Origin: Candidatus Uhrbacteria bacterium
GTDB lineage: Bacteria > Patescibacteriota > Patescibacteriia > JACQRZ01
Length of the DNA stretch: 20,539 nucleotides
Assembly (NCBI GenBank): GCA_016206235.1
Contig: JACQRZ010000054.1
Location: forward strand, 1-20,539
Direction of reading: 5' to 3'
The translations under genes and the position numbers were made by a program. This document shows positions 14,152-20,539 of the stretch, one piece after another. The first letter of the stretch is position 1, and each line of letters begins with the position of its first letter. Under the pieces are notes generated by a model that was not told the origin of the DNA, did no database searches, and saw only the letters and a list, made by a program, of their open reading frames with translations.

Positions 14152-15837
14152 TTACAACGATTCCGTTGTGTCAAAGGTTGTGGGGATTTGTTTTTCTACG
14201 TGAGATTTTCCAGAAGCTCTTGTGTCGAAGATAAGGTCTGTAGTAATAGGTGGACTTTTATACTCAACGCGTTTTTTGGTCACTTCGTCTGTGCCGCTGA
14301 TCGATAAAGACTCCACAAGCAGTGGCGCTATGCCAGCCATGGAAATGTCTGGCGTAAGGGAAACGTGAAAAACCATACCTCCCGCGTCGACATTCGTGCT
14401 TGCTGGAAGACGCGCAATACTCCAAACAAGTTCGGAACTGTCAGAAGAGGTAAGGGATTGACCGTCGAGAGGAATAGCCCCGGACAAAATAACATTATGT
14501 CCTAATCGCGAACGCACAGTAACATCGAAAAGTGTATGTATTGTATCGGTAGGCTGCACGAAAATCAGATATTTGGTGGTCTCGCCAACCTGCGGTGGCA
14601 AGGGGCCTCTGCCAATTTGGTCTCCTTCAGGCGTATAGTAACGCGCGAAGGCGTTGAGTGAAATTGAGGTCGTAAGAGGGAAGGTGAAACGTTTTCCTTC
14701 AACATCAATCGGCGTGCCATCAGCTGACTTGTAGGCTGCAAACGGCGTGAGAGTGATCGCGTCTTTCTTGCCGTCTGATGGAATGCGTATGCTAAAGGTA
14801 AGCGTATGTGCTGTGAGTGTATTCGTATCGTTCCAAAAATATCGTTCTGGTGTTGCGCCTTCAATAAGAACACCGGCTTTTTGAACCTCTACCGCTTCCC
14901 TTCTTTGCAAAAGTAATGAAAATTGATGTTCTGTGCCAGATTGCAATGCATTTTGCTGTGCCTTTTCAATGGCAAGTGTGACAGTTGGTTGTACGAGTGA
15001 AATGGTTGTAGAGGTTGTCCCTTGAGCTATGATCTTGTCTTTTTCTTTCCGTGAAAGTGAGCATGAAATAGTGCCTGATGAAGCGCTATAATCATGGAAA
15101 CGAACTTTCAGGGTAATGTTTTTTTCTTCATTTGCGTTAAGTGGATCCATTGATAATGCCTCTTGGGTTATACCGGTGCCATACTCATACGTGGTTTTTT
15201 GAGGTAGAGCGCATGAAAGCACGAGATGTTCCTGTGCTCGGTCAGAGGTGTTTTTTATCCTCAGCATACCATCGACTATTTGATTGTATACTGCAGATGA
15301 AGGAAATGTGCTTTGAAGTTCCAGCGCCGAAGGGCCGACCGTATATGTTTTTCGTGCTCGTTTCAAAAGGCGTTCTTCCTTGCCGTTATCATACTCAACG
15401 GTACTATGTAGTTCCTGTTCGCTGTTTTCTTCTCCATACACAGCGCCTGTGAAAGTATATTTTTTTGATGCCAGCGGTCCAAGTGAATCAAGTTTCATTT
15501 CCGGCAACAAGGTAGCTTGAACACCGTCAACCATTTCTAGTTGAAAGTGTTCAGGCAACACAACGTTTAGCACGAGATTATTCAAGGATAAAAGCGTCGT
15601 ATTCTTTACCTGTACTGAGAATTCCACTTGTGAACCTCCTTTTGGCAATGGATCAGAGAGTGAAATATCCAGCGCGAGCGGGGATGCTGTCTTTGGCGCA
15701 GAAAAACTCATCGAGGCAATTGCTATAAGAAGTCCGGCTATGCTTGCAACACAAACACTATCAACAATGATGTGTTTTAGGCGATTAGGAACAGTATTGT
15801 GATAAAATTTTTGATGTCGCCGTTTAAAGTATTCCAT
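14152..15837 (-). CDS. Membrane-anchored extracellular beta-domain protein, function unknown
   Basis: The 561-residue protein has a basic N-terminus (KRRHQKFYHNTVPNRLK), a single transmembrane segment at about 24-45 (IVDSVCVASIAGLLIAIASM), and a long exported region. That region is made of beta-rich repeats reading like DUF11/CARDB-type sandwiches, for example VEFSVQVKNTTLLSLNNLVLNVVLPEHF and VDGMLRIKNTSDRAQEHLVLSCALP, each with 'KNT...L..L.L...LP' patterns. I recognise no enzyme motif; a surface, scaffold or adhesion role is inference. It starts 11 bp after the glycoside-hydrolase-like gene and is probably co-transcribed with it. It converges on purF with a 2-bp gap and no clear terminator. 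No Shine-Dalgarno; the leader is the tail of an ACGAGTA heptad array. Confidence 0.75.
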   Translation of the reverse strand: MEYFKRRHQKFYHNTVPNRLKHIIVDSVCVASIAGLLIAIASMSFSAPKTASPLALDISLSDPLPKGGSQVEFSVQVKNTTLLSLNNLVLNVVLPEHFQLEMVDGVQATLLPEMKLDSLGPLASKKYTFTGAVYGEENSEQELHSTVEYDNGKEERLLKRARKTYTVGPSALELQSTFPSSAVYNQIVDGMLRIKNTSDRAQEHLVLSCALPQKTTYEYGTGITQEALSMDPLNANEEKNITLKVRFHDYSASSGTISCSLSRKEKDKIIAQGTTSTTISLVQPTVTLAIEKAQQNALQSGTEHQFSLLLQRREAVEVQKAGVLIEGATPERYFWNDTNTLTAHTLTFSIRIPSDGKKDAITLTPFAAYKSADGTPIDVEGKRFTFPLTTSISLNAFARYYTPEGDQIGRGPLPPQVGETTKYLIFVQPTDTIHTLFDVTVRSRLGHNVILSGAIPLDGQSLTSSDSSELVWSIARLPASTNVDAGGMVFHVSLTPDISMAGIAPLLVESLSISGTDEVTKKRVEYKSPPITTDLIFDTRASGKSHVEKQIPTTFDTTESL

Positions 15838-15848
15838 ACATATTAATA

Positions 15849-17942
15849 TTACTCGTTACTCGTTACCGCTGTAAACACATGGTTAGTCATCACAAGAATT
15901 TCTGCTTTACCATCTCCGTCAAGGTCTGTAGCCGCCACCTGCACACCTTTTTTGTTTGCGATATCAAGCGCGAGAAATCCGGGTGAGAGCGGTTTTGACT
16001 TAGCATCAAATACGCGAATATGGGCAGGAGCCTTTGAGCTTGGTCCTGTTATGATCTCATCAACTCCATTGCCATCAATATCACCTGTTGCAATTGAGAT
16101 GCCTCCATGAAATGACTTGTTATAGGCGCTGAAAACACCGATCAACTTTCCTTGGCGCGTATACATGCGCACGTCCGGGAGTGATCCCTGCCCTTGAGTT
16201 ACCACGAGCGAGGCATCACCATTTTTCGAAAACCTTCCGATCGCAACTCGTAATGATCCAGTATAGGTTGCTCCGAGAGGTTTTAATTCATCAATCAGCG
16301 CAAGCTCTGGAAGAGCATAGAGCTTGAGAGTGGATGGGGAGCGCCTGAATGATTTTGGAGTGCTTGTGGGGTACTCGGGCCCGACAGCGAGAGTTAACGG
16401 TCCATTGTTGGTAAGCCTGCCAGCGCCAATATTTATGTCATATGGCCAGCTTTCGCCAAAGGGGTATATCTTCTTTTTTTCTATCCCTGTTGTATCGAGA
16501 ATGCGGATACCATTTTTATCAACTTGGACAGTTCCACTAAGTCCATCACTATCTTTGAATTCCATGAGCTTCGTCGATCCTCGGAATCGATCTTCATACG
16601 CAAAAAAGCCATTTCGCTTAGCTGTGCCATACTTGTCGAATACCCGCGCAAAAGAGCCATTAGGAAAGAACGCGCCAATAATCTTTTTTAAAGGTCGGAG
16701 CAATATAATGCCATCCTGCGAATCAAGAGTGAGCGACGAGACAATTGACCCATTGTTATGCACTGGATCTTGTGCTCCACGCAGCTTCTCGTAGTCTTCA
16801 TCAAGGCTTATTCGTTGCGCTTGAGACGTGGAGTTTACAAAAACCGCGCCTTTCTGATAGTCGCGCATCCAAACGCCTGGCGCAATGGAGGTGTGCAGTA
16901 TTGGCATGCGTTGCTGATGTTCAATTTTATGTGCCGTCCCTGATGGTTTTCCGAGTGTCGTGTTGAACTCATCGTACTGCCAGAGTTGGCCGTGGTTGGT
17001 GTCGCCAAAATCAAATCCAAAGTAACCGTCTCCAAGTAATGTTGAAGTAAGTCCGAAGCGCATGCTCTTGTAATCGGTGTAATTGCCAGTATTTCGAGTT
17101 GTGCCATTGATAAAAAAAACTTGTGGAGAGCTGACTTCCTGAAACAATCGAAAATAGCTCCGTATTGTATCAATCCACTGTCCGTGTCCTTCCCATGGGG
17201 TCGGGAAATTCTCAAACATTCGTCCGTTTGTATACACTTGGTATTCGTGCTTCGAGCTTCCATTCGTAAGGATTATCGCATTGGGCATGAGCTCTCGTGT
17301 TTTTTGTAGGAGACGAATGTTTCCCTCTTGCCACAACTTCATATGGAGTGGCCGCGGATCGGGCGAGCCGTCTCGGTCAATATCAACATCACCTTGATTG
17401 AGATAGGTCATGTCGTCTTGAAACTCATCATAAAAAATGCCGTCCCACAAGCCGGCGCCATAGACGACTTCGTGAATAAAGGTGGGCAAGTACTCGTTCC
17501 ATGGCGTTGTGATATTGATTGGCAAGGTTCCTGGCCATGCGCTGACATGGTTGCCGCGACTATCCATAAGGTACCAGTTAGGATGAATTCCTGCTTTCAT
17601 GCGCTTTCGGATTTGTGCGCCATCATCAAGATCGCGAATATTAATGCTGCGGCAGGGGACGTATGCCAAAATGATGATGTTGGGATTGTGCGATCGCGCA
17701 TAGGCAAAAAAATCTGTGTTGTAACTCCCCGCCTCCATTGGCAGAACGAGGAGATCAAAGCTCGCCAACCGATCGTAGTCTTCCCTTCTTAAGTCATATC
17801 CTGCGCGCAAAAAATAGTTCGCAGTGCGAATAAACTGCGGTGGCTGTATCGATTTGCCGGCATCAATATGAAGGGTATGAGCCGTGCCTGGCAACGCGAG
17901 TAGCAAAGCTCCAAGAAGAGTGATTTTTAGTAGTGCTATCAT
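15849..17942 (-). CDS. Secreted glycoside-hydrolase-like protein (GHL15-type) with FG-GAP repeats
   Basis: The 697-residue protein has an N-terminal signal peptide (IALLKITLLGALLLALPGTAH). Residues of about 25-430 look like a TIM-barrel of the putative glycosyl-hydrolase GHL15 type: FDLLVLPMEAG, IILAYVPCRSI, WYLMDSRG and the likely active-site strand GLWDGIFYDEFQDD at 164-177, whose D and E are candidate catalytic residues. DVDIDRDGSPD near 185-195 resembles a calcium loop. The C-terminal part has FG-GAP/VCBS-like repeats with calcium motifs DIDGNGVDEI (621-630) and DLDGDGKAEI (673-682). The predicted location is the cell surface or secreted, and the substrate is unknown. It has its own promoter, overlapping the divergent one for 18007. 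Its last codons and TAA stop lie inside an ACGAGTA heptad array. Confidence 0.75.
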   Translation of the reverse strand: MIALLKITLLGALLLALPGTAHTLHIDAGKSIQPPQFIRTANYFLRAGYDLRREDYDRLASFDLLVLPMEAGSYNTDFFAYARSHNPNIIILAYVPCRSINIRDLDDGAQIRKRMKAGIHPNWYLMDSRGNHVSAWPGTLPINITTPWNEYLPTFIHEVVYGAGLWDGIFYDEFQDDMTYLNQGDVDIDRDGSPDPRPLHMKLWQEGNIRLLQKTRELMPNAIILTNGSSKHEYQVYTNGRMFENFPTPWEGHGQWIDTIRSYFRLFQEVSSPQVFFINGTTRNTGNYTDYKSMRFGLTSTLLGDGYFGFDFGDTNHGQLWQYDEFNTTLGKPSGTAHKIEHQQRMPILHTSIAPGVWMRDYQKGAVFVNSTSQAQRISLDEDYEKLRGAQDPVHNNGSIVSSLTLDSQDGIILLRPLKKIIGAFFPNGSFARVFDKYGTAKRNGFFAYEDRFRGSTKLMEFKDSDGLSGTVQVDKNGIRILDTTGIEKKKIYPFGESWPYDINIGAGRLTNNGPLTLAVGPEYPTSTPKSFRRSPSTLKLYALPELALIDELKPLGATYTGSLRVAIGRFSKNGDASLVVTQGQGSLPDVRMYTRQGKLIGVFSAYNKSFHGGISIATGDIDGNGVDEIITGPSSKAPAHIRVFDAKSKPLSPGFLALDIANKKGVQVAATDLDGDGKAEILVMTNHVFTAVTSNE
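15850..15870 (-). repeat. Heptad array at the end of the GHL15-like gene (TACTCGT type)
   Basis: Heptads TACTCGT, TACTCGT and TACCGCT occupy 15850, 15857 and 15864 on the plus strand. On the transcript they read as ACGAGTA-type words that supply the last residues (VTSNE) and most of the TAA stop. Confidence 0.6.
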
Positions 17943-17959
17943 GTTTTTTATTCGACTGC

Positions 17960-17988
17960 ACTGTACTCCTTTTGAGCCGCAAGGTCAA
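17960..17988 (-). promoter_or_regulatory. Promoter of the GHL15-like gene
   Basis: On the minus strand, TTGACC (17988-17983) and TACAGT (17965-17960) are separated by 17 bp. Its -35 box lies within the spacer of the divergent plus-strand promoter, so the two probably compete or are co-regulated. Confidence 0.6.
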
Positions 17989-18000
17989 CTATGATAAACT
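17972..18000 (+). promoter_or_regulatory. Promoter placing the start site on the ATG of the 18007 gene
   Basis: TTGAGC (17972-17977) and TAAACT (17995-18000) are separated by 17 bp, and TGA directly before the -10 gives an extended -10. Transcription should start 6-7 bases after the -10, which is the A of the ATG at 18007. The predicted mRNA is leaderless. Confidence 0.65.
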
Positions 18001-18006
18001 GATACT

Positions 18007-18858
18007 ATGGTCGAAGACTATACATCGCGCATATCAGAAAAGGAACTTGAAAAAAGTTACTGGTTTGTAACTCATATTCAGCGTCTTCGTAAAGAAGCGC
18101 ATATTGTTTTTGCCGTTATTGTCGGCTGTATCTACGCCGTACTTTTTTGGCAATTGATTTCCCTCTACGTTATAGAGCGGGGCAGCACTCAACAGCTTGT
18201 CGGTACGGCAAAAGGGTCATTGGCAAAACTTCTTCAGCACAAAGGTGCGCAAGACCTTTCTCTTACTCGAGCTGGCGTCGTTCCTTCTAGCCGTGAATCG
18301 TATGATTTCTACGCGTCTGTTACAAATTCAAACACCGATTGGAGGGCGTATTTTGACGTTGTCTTTTTAGTGGATGGTAAGGCGCTTGATCCGGTGCAGG
18401 CATTCATCTACCCGGGTGAGACAAAGTACGTACTCAAGCTTGGCATAGCCAATCCACAATCGTCTGCCGTTCAGGCACGTATTGAAAATGTGCGGTGGCA
18501 CAAGATGACAAAGGCTGCTGGGCGGTTTTTGGATGAGCGCAACAGACTTGCGGCGCAGGATATTACTCTTGTATCGGAAAACGCGCCATCCTCCACAAAA
18601 AGAGTTTCAAAAATTCAATGTATAGTACACAATGCATCCGCCTTTCATTTTTGGGAAGCGAACATACCCATTGTTGTGTTATCCGGTAACGCAGTTATTG
18701 CGTTGAAAATGTTGCCGATCACCAACTTAACATCTGGCGAAAAGCGCAACGTAGCAGCCTTTTGGAATGAGGAGTTGGACACAAGTGGTGTATTGTCGTA
18801 TGATGTACACCCAGAAGCTGATATTTTTGAGCCAACTGCTTTTAAACGCTCTCGCTGA
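18007..18858 (+). CDS. Membrane-anchored hypothetical protein upstream of rodA
   Basis: The 283-residue protein has a cytoplasmic N-terminus (about 31 residues, charged), one transmembrane helix at about 32-55 (HIVFAVIVGCIYAVLFWQLISLYV), and an exported beta-rich domain. In that domain, YDFYASVTNSNTDWRAYFDVVFLVDGK and YPGETKYVLKLGI look like a CARDB/DUF11-type sandwich with a second similar half (CIVHNASAFHFWEANIPIVVLSG). No enzymatic motif is recognised. It is followed after 7 bp by rodA, so the two are probably one transcript; a link to cell-wall growth is inferred from position only. The promoter sits so close that the message is probably leaderless. Confidence 0.75.
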   Translation: MVEDYTSRISEKELEKSYWFVTHIQRLRKEAHIVFAVIVGCIYAVLFWQLISLYVIERGSTQQLVGTAKGSLAKLLQHKGAQDLSLTRAGVVPSSRESYDFYASVTNSNTDWRAYFDVVFLVDGKALDPVQAFIYPGETKYVLKLGIANPQSSAVQARIENVRWHKMTKAAGRFLDERNRLAAQDITLVSENAPSSTKRVSKIQCIVHNASAFHFWEANIPIVVLSGNAVIALKMLPITNLTSGEKRNVAAFWNEELDTSGVLSYDVHPEADIFEPTAFKRSR

Positions 18859-18865
18859 GTGAGAT

Positions 18866-19963
18866 ATGTTATCTCGTCTTTATACTACCATGAGGTCGTA
18901 TGACTTGATGTTATTGCTTGCGGCTGTGATTCTGTGCAGTTTTGGCTTTGCCGCGCTCTATAGCATTGGCCTGGGAAAAGAGCCAGTGAATTTTGGATTT
19001 CTCCAAAAGCAGCTTTTTGTTTTTGGTATTTTTTTTCCGATAGCCCTCATTATTGCCGTGATCAATTATCGTGTTTTTAGGGCCTATTGCGTTGTTTTTT
19101 ACATTGCCGTATGCGCGCTGCTTGTGGCATTGCTTTTTTTTGGAACGACAATCCGCGGCACCAAAGGTTGGCTCTACTTTGGGTCATTTGCTTTTCAACC
19201 CGCTGAACTTGCAAAGATTGGGCTCATCTTGATTTTAGCGCGCTACTTTTCAAGCTATACGCGCCAAATAGGGCAGTTTCGGCATATTCTCTTAAGCGGA
19301 TTGCTTGCCGCGTTGCCAATTGGGCTGGTTTTTGTTCAGCCAGATTTTGGGTCTGCTGTAGTGCTGGTCGTCATTTGGCTTGGCATGATTCTCATGAGTG
19401 GTATCCCGAAACGGTTTTTAATATTTTTCGCTCTTGCTTTTTTTGTCGCCACTACGTGTTTATGGCTTTTTGTTTTTAAAGAATATCAAAAACAACGCAT
19501 CCTTACGTTTTTATCGCCAACTGCTGATGTGCAGGGGAGTGGTTATAATATTCGGCAAGCAATGATAGCCATAGGATCGGGGCAGATTTTTGGGACGGGG
19601 CTTGGCTTGGGCTCACAGAGTCACTTGAAGTTTTTGCCCGAAAACCAAACTGATTTTATCTTTTCGGTCTTTGCCGAGGAGATGGGACTTCTAGGCATTT
19701 TTTTTCTGCTCTTCTTTTGGGTGTTGCTTTTTTATCGTCTGACAACAGGTATGCGCCGAGCGCGAGATGACTTTGCCGTGTACGCGCTGCTGGGCATCAT
19801 GCTCATGTTTTTTGTGCATGTCATTTTTAATATTGGCGGCAATCTTGGCTTGGTTCCGCTGACTGGGCTTGTGCTACCGTTTATGAGCTATGGAGGTAGT
19901 GCTTTAGCAGCATCGCTACTTGCCATTGGCATTACTCAAAGCATATGGATGCATAGTGTGTAG
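18866..19963 (+). CDS. rodA: SEDS-family peptidoglycan polymerase RodA
   Basis: Glycosyltransferase that polymerises lipid II during cell elongation, working with a class B penicillin-binding protein (none in the window). The 365-residue protein has about ten hydrophobic segments. Family motifs: GTKGWLYFGSFAFQPAELAK (98-117), VQPDFGSAVV (158-166), GSGYNIRQAMIAIGSGQIFGTGLG, FLPENQTDFIFSVFAEEMGLLG with D263 where the catalytic aspartate is expected, and PLTGLVLPFMSYGGS (331-345). The GSGYN...FLPENQTDF pattern favours RodA over FtsW or SpoVE. It lies 7 bp after the membrane-anchored hypothetical gene, with only a weak Shine-Dalgarno. A heptad array begins 3 bp after its stop. Confidence 0.93.
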   Translation: MLSRLYTTMRSYDLMLLLAAVILCSFGFAALYSIGLGKEPVNFGFLQKQLFVFGIFFPIALIIAVINYRVFRAYCVVFYIAVCALLVALLFFGTTIRGTKGWLYFGSFAFQPAELAKIGLILILARYFSSYTRQIGQFRHILLSGLLAALPIGLVFVQPDFGSAVVLVVIWLGMILMSGIPKRFLIFFALAFFVATTCLWLFVFKEYQKQRILTFLSPTADVQGSGYNIRQAMIAIGSGQIFGTGLGLGSQSHLKFLPENQTDFIFSVFAEEMGLLGIFFLLFFWVLLFYRLTTGMRRARDDFAVYALLGIMLMFFVHVIFNIGGNLGLVPLTGLVLPFMSYGGSALAASLLAIGITQSIWMHSV

Positions 19964-19966
19964 TGG

Positions 19967-19994
19967 AGCTTTCAGCTTGCAGCTTTTAGCTTTC
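19967..19994 (+). repeat. Heptad array after rodA (AGCTTNN type)
   Basis: Four consecutive heptads, AGCTTTC, AGCTTGC, AGCTTTT and AGCTTTC, start at 19967, 19974, 19981 and 19988. The reverse complement (NNAAGCT) is the same word class as the ACAAGCT words flanking the elements in miaA. Confidence 0.75.
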
Positions 19995-20008
19995 AGGTGT
20001 TTATGGGG

Positions 20009-20036
20009 TTTACAGATTTGTATTGTTGTGTAATAC
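20009..20036 (+). promoter_or_regulatory. Promoter of the candidate structured RNA
   Basis: TTTACA (20009-20014) and TAATAC (20031-20036) are separated by 16 bp. The predicted start is near 20043, just before the first stem of the structured region. Confidence 0.6.
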
Positions 20037-20042
20037 TGCTTT

Positions 20043-20452
20043 TCAGACTGTCGGAATGTGCATCGTTCCTGCGGCCTTGGGCACAGTTCGATGAGAGATC
20101 GATCAACGCCCGAGGATCAAGAAGACAGTCACTAAGGGAGCCGGCAGGCATCAAAGAGACAGTTGCCGGCCTGGCTTGGAAGACGACGCGCCGTTGCCAA
20201 AGCACGCACAGTCTTCCAGCTGGTAGATTCAACACTGGCGGAGAGGTAGGTGTGGAAAAACCGATCCGCCGCGCTCGAACTGAGTGAGTGAGTAATCCTC
20301 CAACGGGACGCTTGTTCCGCGGTAAATGGTAGGTGACCCAAGGGTCACGTTACCAAGACACAAGGAGGAGTCGCTTCCACCTGATCGAGCCTTTAGGGCG
20401 TCCAACTTGGCTTTGTCGCTTGTCGACACTGTGGACGCCCTCTTGTTTTTTT
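20043..20452 (+). ncRNA. Candidate structured non-coding RNA, about 410 nt, family unknown
   Basis: The 576-bp tail after rodA has no convincing protein gene. It has a promoter, a GC-richer stretch dense in perfect inverted repeats, and a strong terminator. Stems found by eye: GACTGTC 20046-20052 with GACAGTC 20124-20130, enclosing CCTTGGGC 20075-20082 with GCCCGAGG 20108-20115; GCCGGCA 20140-20146 with TGCCGGC 20164-20170; TGGAAGAC 20177-20184 with GTCTTCCA 20211-20218; GGCGGA 20237-20242 with TCCGCC 20265-20270; and GCTCGA 20273-20278 with TCGAGC 20385-20390. The last pair encloses TCCTCC 20296-20301 with GGAGGA 20364-20369 and a long hairpin at 20327-20355 with a CAAG loop. The size suits RNase P RNA or tmRNA, but their hallmark motifs (GAGGAAAGTC and ACAGAA; GGATTCGAC and a T-arm) are absent on both strands. 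Confidence 0.6.
20395..20452 (+). terminator. Strong intrinsic terminator of the candidate RNA
   Basis: A perfect 10-bp stem (AGGGCGTCCA 20395-20404 with TGGACGCCCT 20432-20441) is followed by CTTG and seven T (20446-20452). The 27-nt loop contains its own 5-bp hairpin (TGTCG 20414-20418 with CGACA 20424-20428). Confidence 0.88.
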
Positions 20453-20461
20453 CGTCCACTT

Positions 20462-20490
20462 TTGACATTTATGCGTTTATTTTATATACT
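20462..20490 (+). promoter_or_regulatory. Consensus promoter reading out of the window
   Basis: TTGACA (20462-20467) and TATACT (20485-20490) are separated by exactly 17 bp. This is the best promoter in the window. The gene it drives lies beyond 20539. The predicted start is near 20497, so its leader would contain the ACCCTNN heptad array. Confidence 0.75.
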
Positions 20491-20509
20491 CCATTTCGTA
20501 TTTCAACAC

Positions 20510-20539
20510 ACCCTTCACCCTATACCCTAAACCCTATAC
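20510..20539 (+). repeat. Heptad array at the window end (ACCCTNN type)
   Basis: Heptads of the form ACCCTTC, ACCCTAT and ACCCTAA start at 20510, 20517, 20524 and 20531, and the array continues off the window edge. The words resemble plant-type telomere repeats but are degenerate. Confidence 0.7.

Noticed and set aside
14154..14169. Terminator between purF and the convergent gene
   Set aside because: A 6-bp hairpin (ACAACG with CGTTGT) is present, but no T-run follows on either strand.
20300..20330. Possible T-box antiterminator (GTTCCGCGG after a G-run)
   Set aside because: The essential T-box bulge sequence UGGN is missing, there is no Stem I, and the terminator is too far downstream.
20043..20452. 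RNase P RNA, tmRNA, 6S RNA or SRP RNA
   Set aside because: The length would fit the first two, but GAGGAAAGTC, ACAGAA, GGATTCGAC, a T-arm with GGTTCGA, and the SRP GGAAG-AGCA loop are not found on either strand.
20229..20468. Minus-strand 79-codon frame starting MSKVDEKNKRAS
   Set aside because: It runs backwards through the terminator and stems of the candidate RNA, has no ribosome site or promoter, and its later part has no protein-like character.
20510..20539. Telomere of a linear replicon
   Set aside because: The CCCTAAA-like look is one of several heptad words in the window, the units are degenerate, and it sits at an arbitrary window edge.

Overview
The window looks like a chromosomal segment from a Candidate Phyla Radiation (Patescibacteria, Parcubacteria-like) bacterium. 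The grounds are indirect: small compact genes, a baseplate-J-like membrane protein next to thrS, a threonyl-tRNA synthetase that lacks its TGS domain, membrane-anchored proteins of no known family, and few Shine-Dalgarno sites (rplA and purF are the clear exceptions). TGA is used as a normal stop codon (rplK, purF, the gene ending at 18858), which argues against the UGA-recoding Gracilibacteria/Absconditabacteria. No taxonomic marker was compared, so this is inference.

Layout. 1-1074 (+): 3' part of a membrane-anchored baseplate-J-like protein, ended by a hairpin that overlaps the next promoter. 1140-5308 (+): thrS, miaB and miaA, a translation and tRNA-modification run. 9314-5283 (-): secE, nusG, rplK, rplA, gatB and a small hypothetical gene, driven by a consensus promoter at 9364-9391 and apparently terminated by a hairpin inside the miaA coding sequence. 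10266-9481 (-): exported TraB/PrgY-like protein. 12398-10341 (-): gyrB, divergent from purF (12587-14149, +). 17942-14152 (-): a secreted glycoside-hydrolase-like protein with FG-GAP repeats, followed by a membrane-anchored beta-rich protein. 18007-19963 (+): a membrane-anchored hypothetical protein and rodA. 19964-20539 has no protein gene. It holds a promoter, a GC-rich and highly foldable stretch of about 410 nt, a strong terminator, and another consensus promoter reading out of the window.

Two things stand out. First, many gene junctions carry short arrays of degenerate 7-bp words, each junction with its own word. The arrays often begin exactly at the upstream stop codon, and in two ribosomal-operon gaps they are arranged as facing inverted arms. 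Related words flank a 62-bp double-hairpin element found twice inside miaA, where the two copies are translated in different reading frames. Second, 20043-20452 is a candidate structured RNA that I cannot match to RNase P RNA, tmRNA, 6S RNA or SRP RNA.

Functionally the window mixes translation (thrS, miaA, miaB, gatB, L1, L11), transcription and secretion (nusG, secE), DNA topology (gyrB), cell-wall synthesis (rodA), surface proteins, and one purine-pathway enzyme (purF) with no pathway neighbours.
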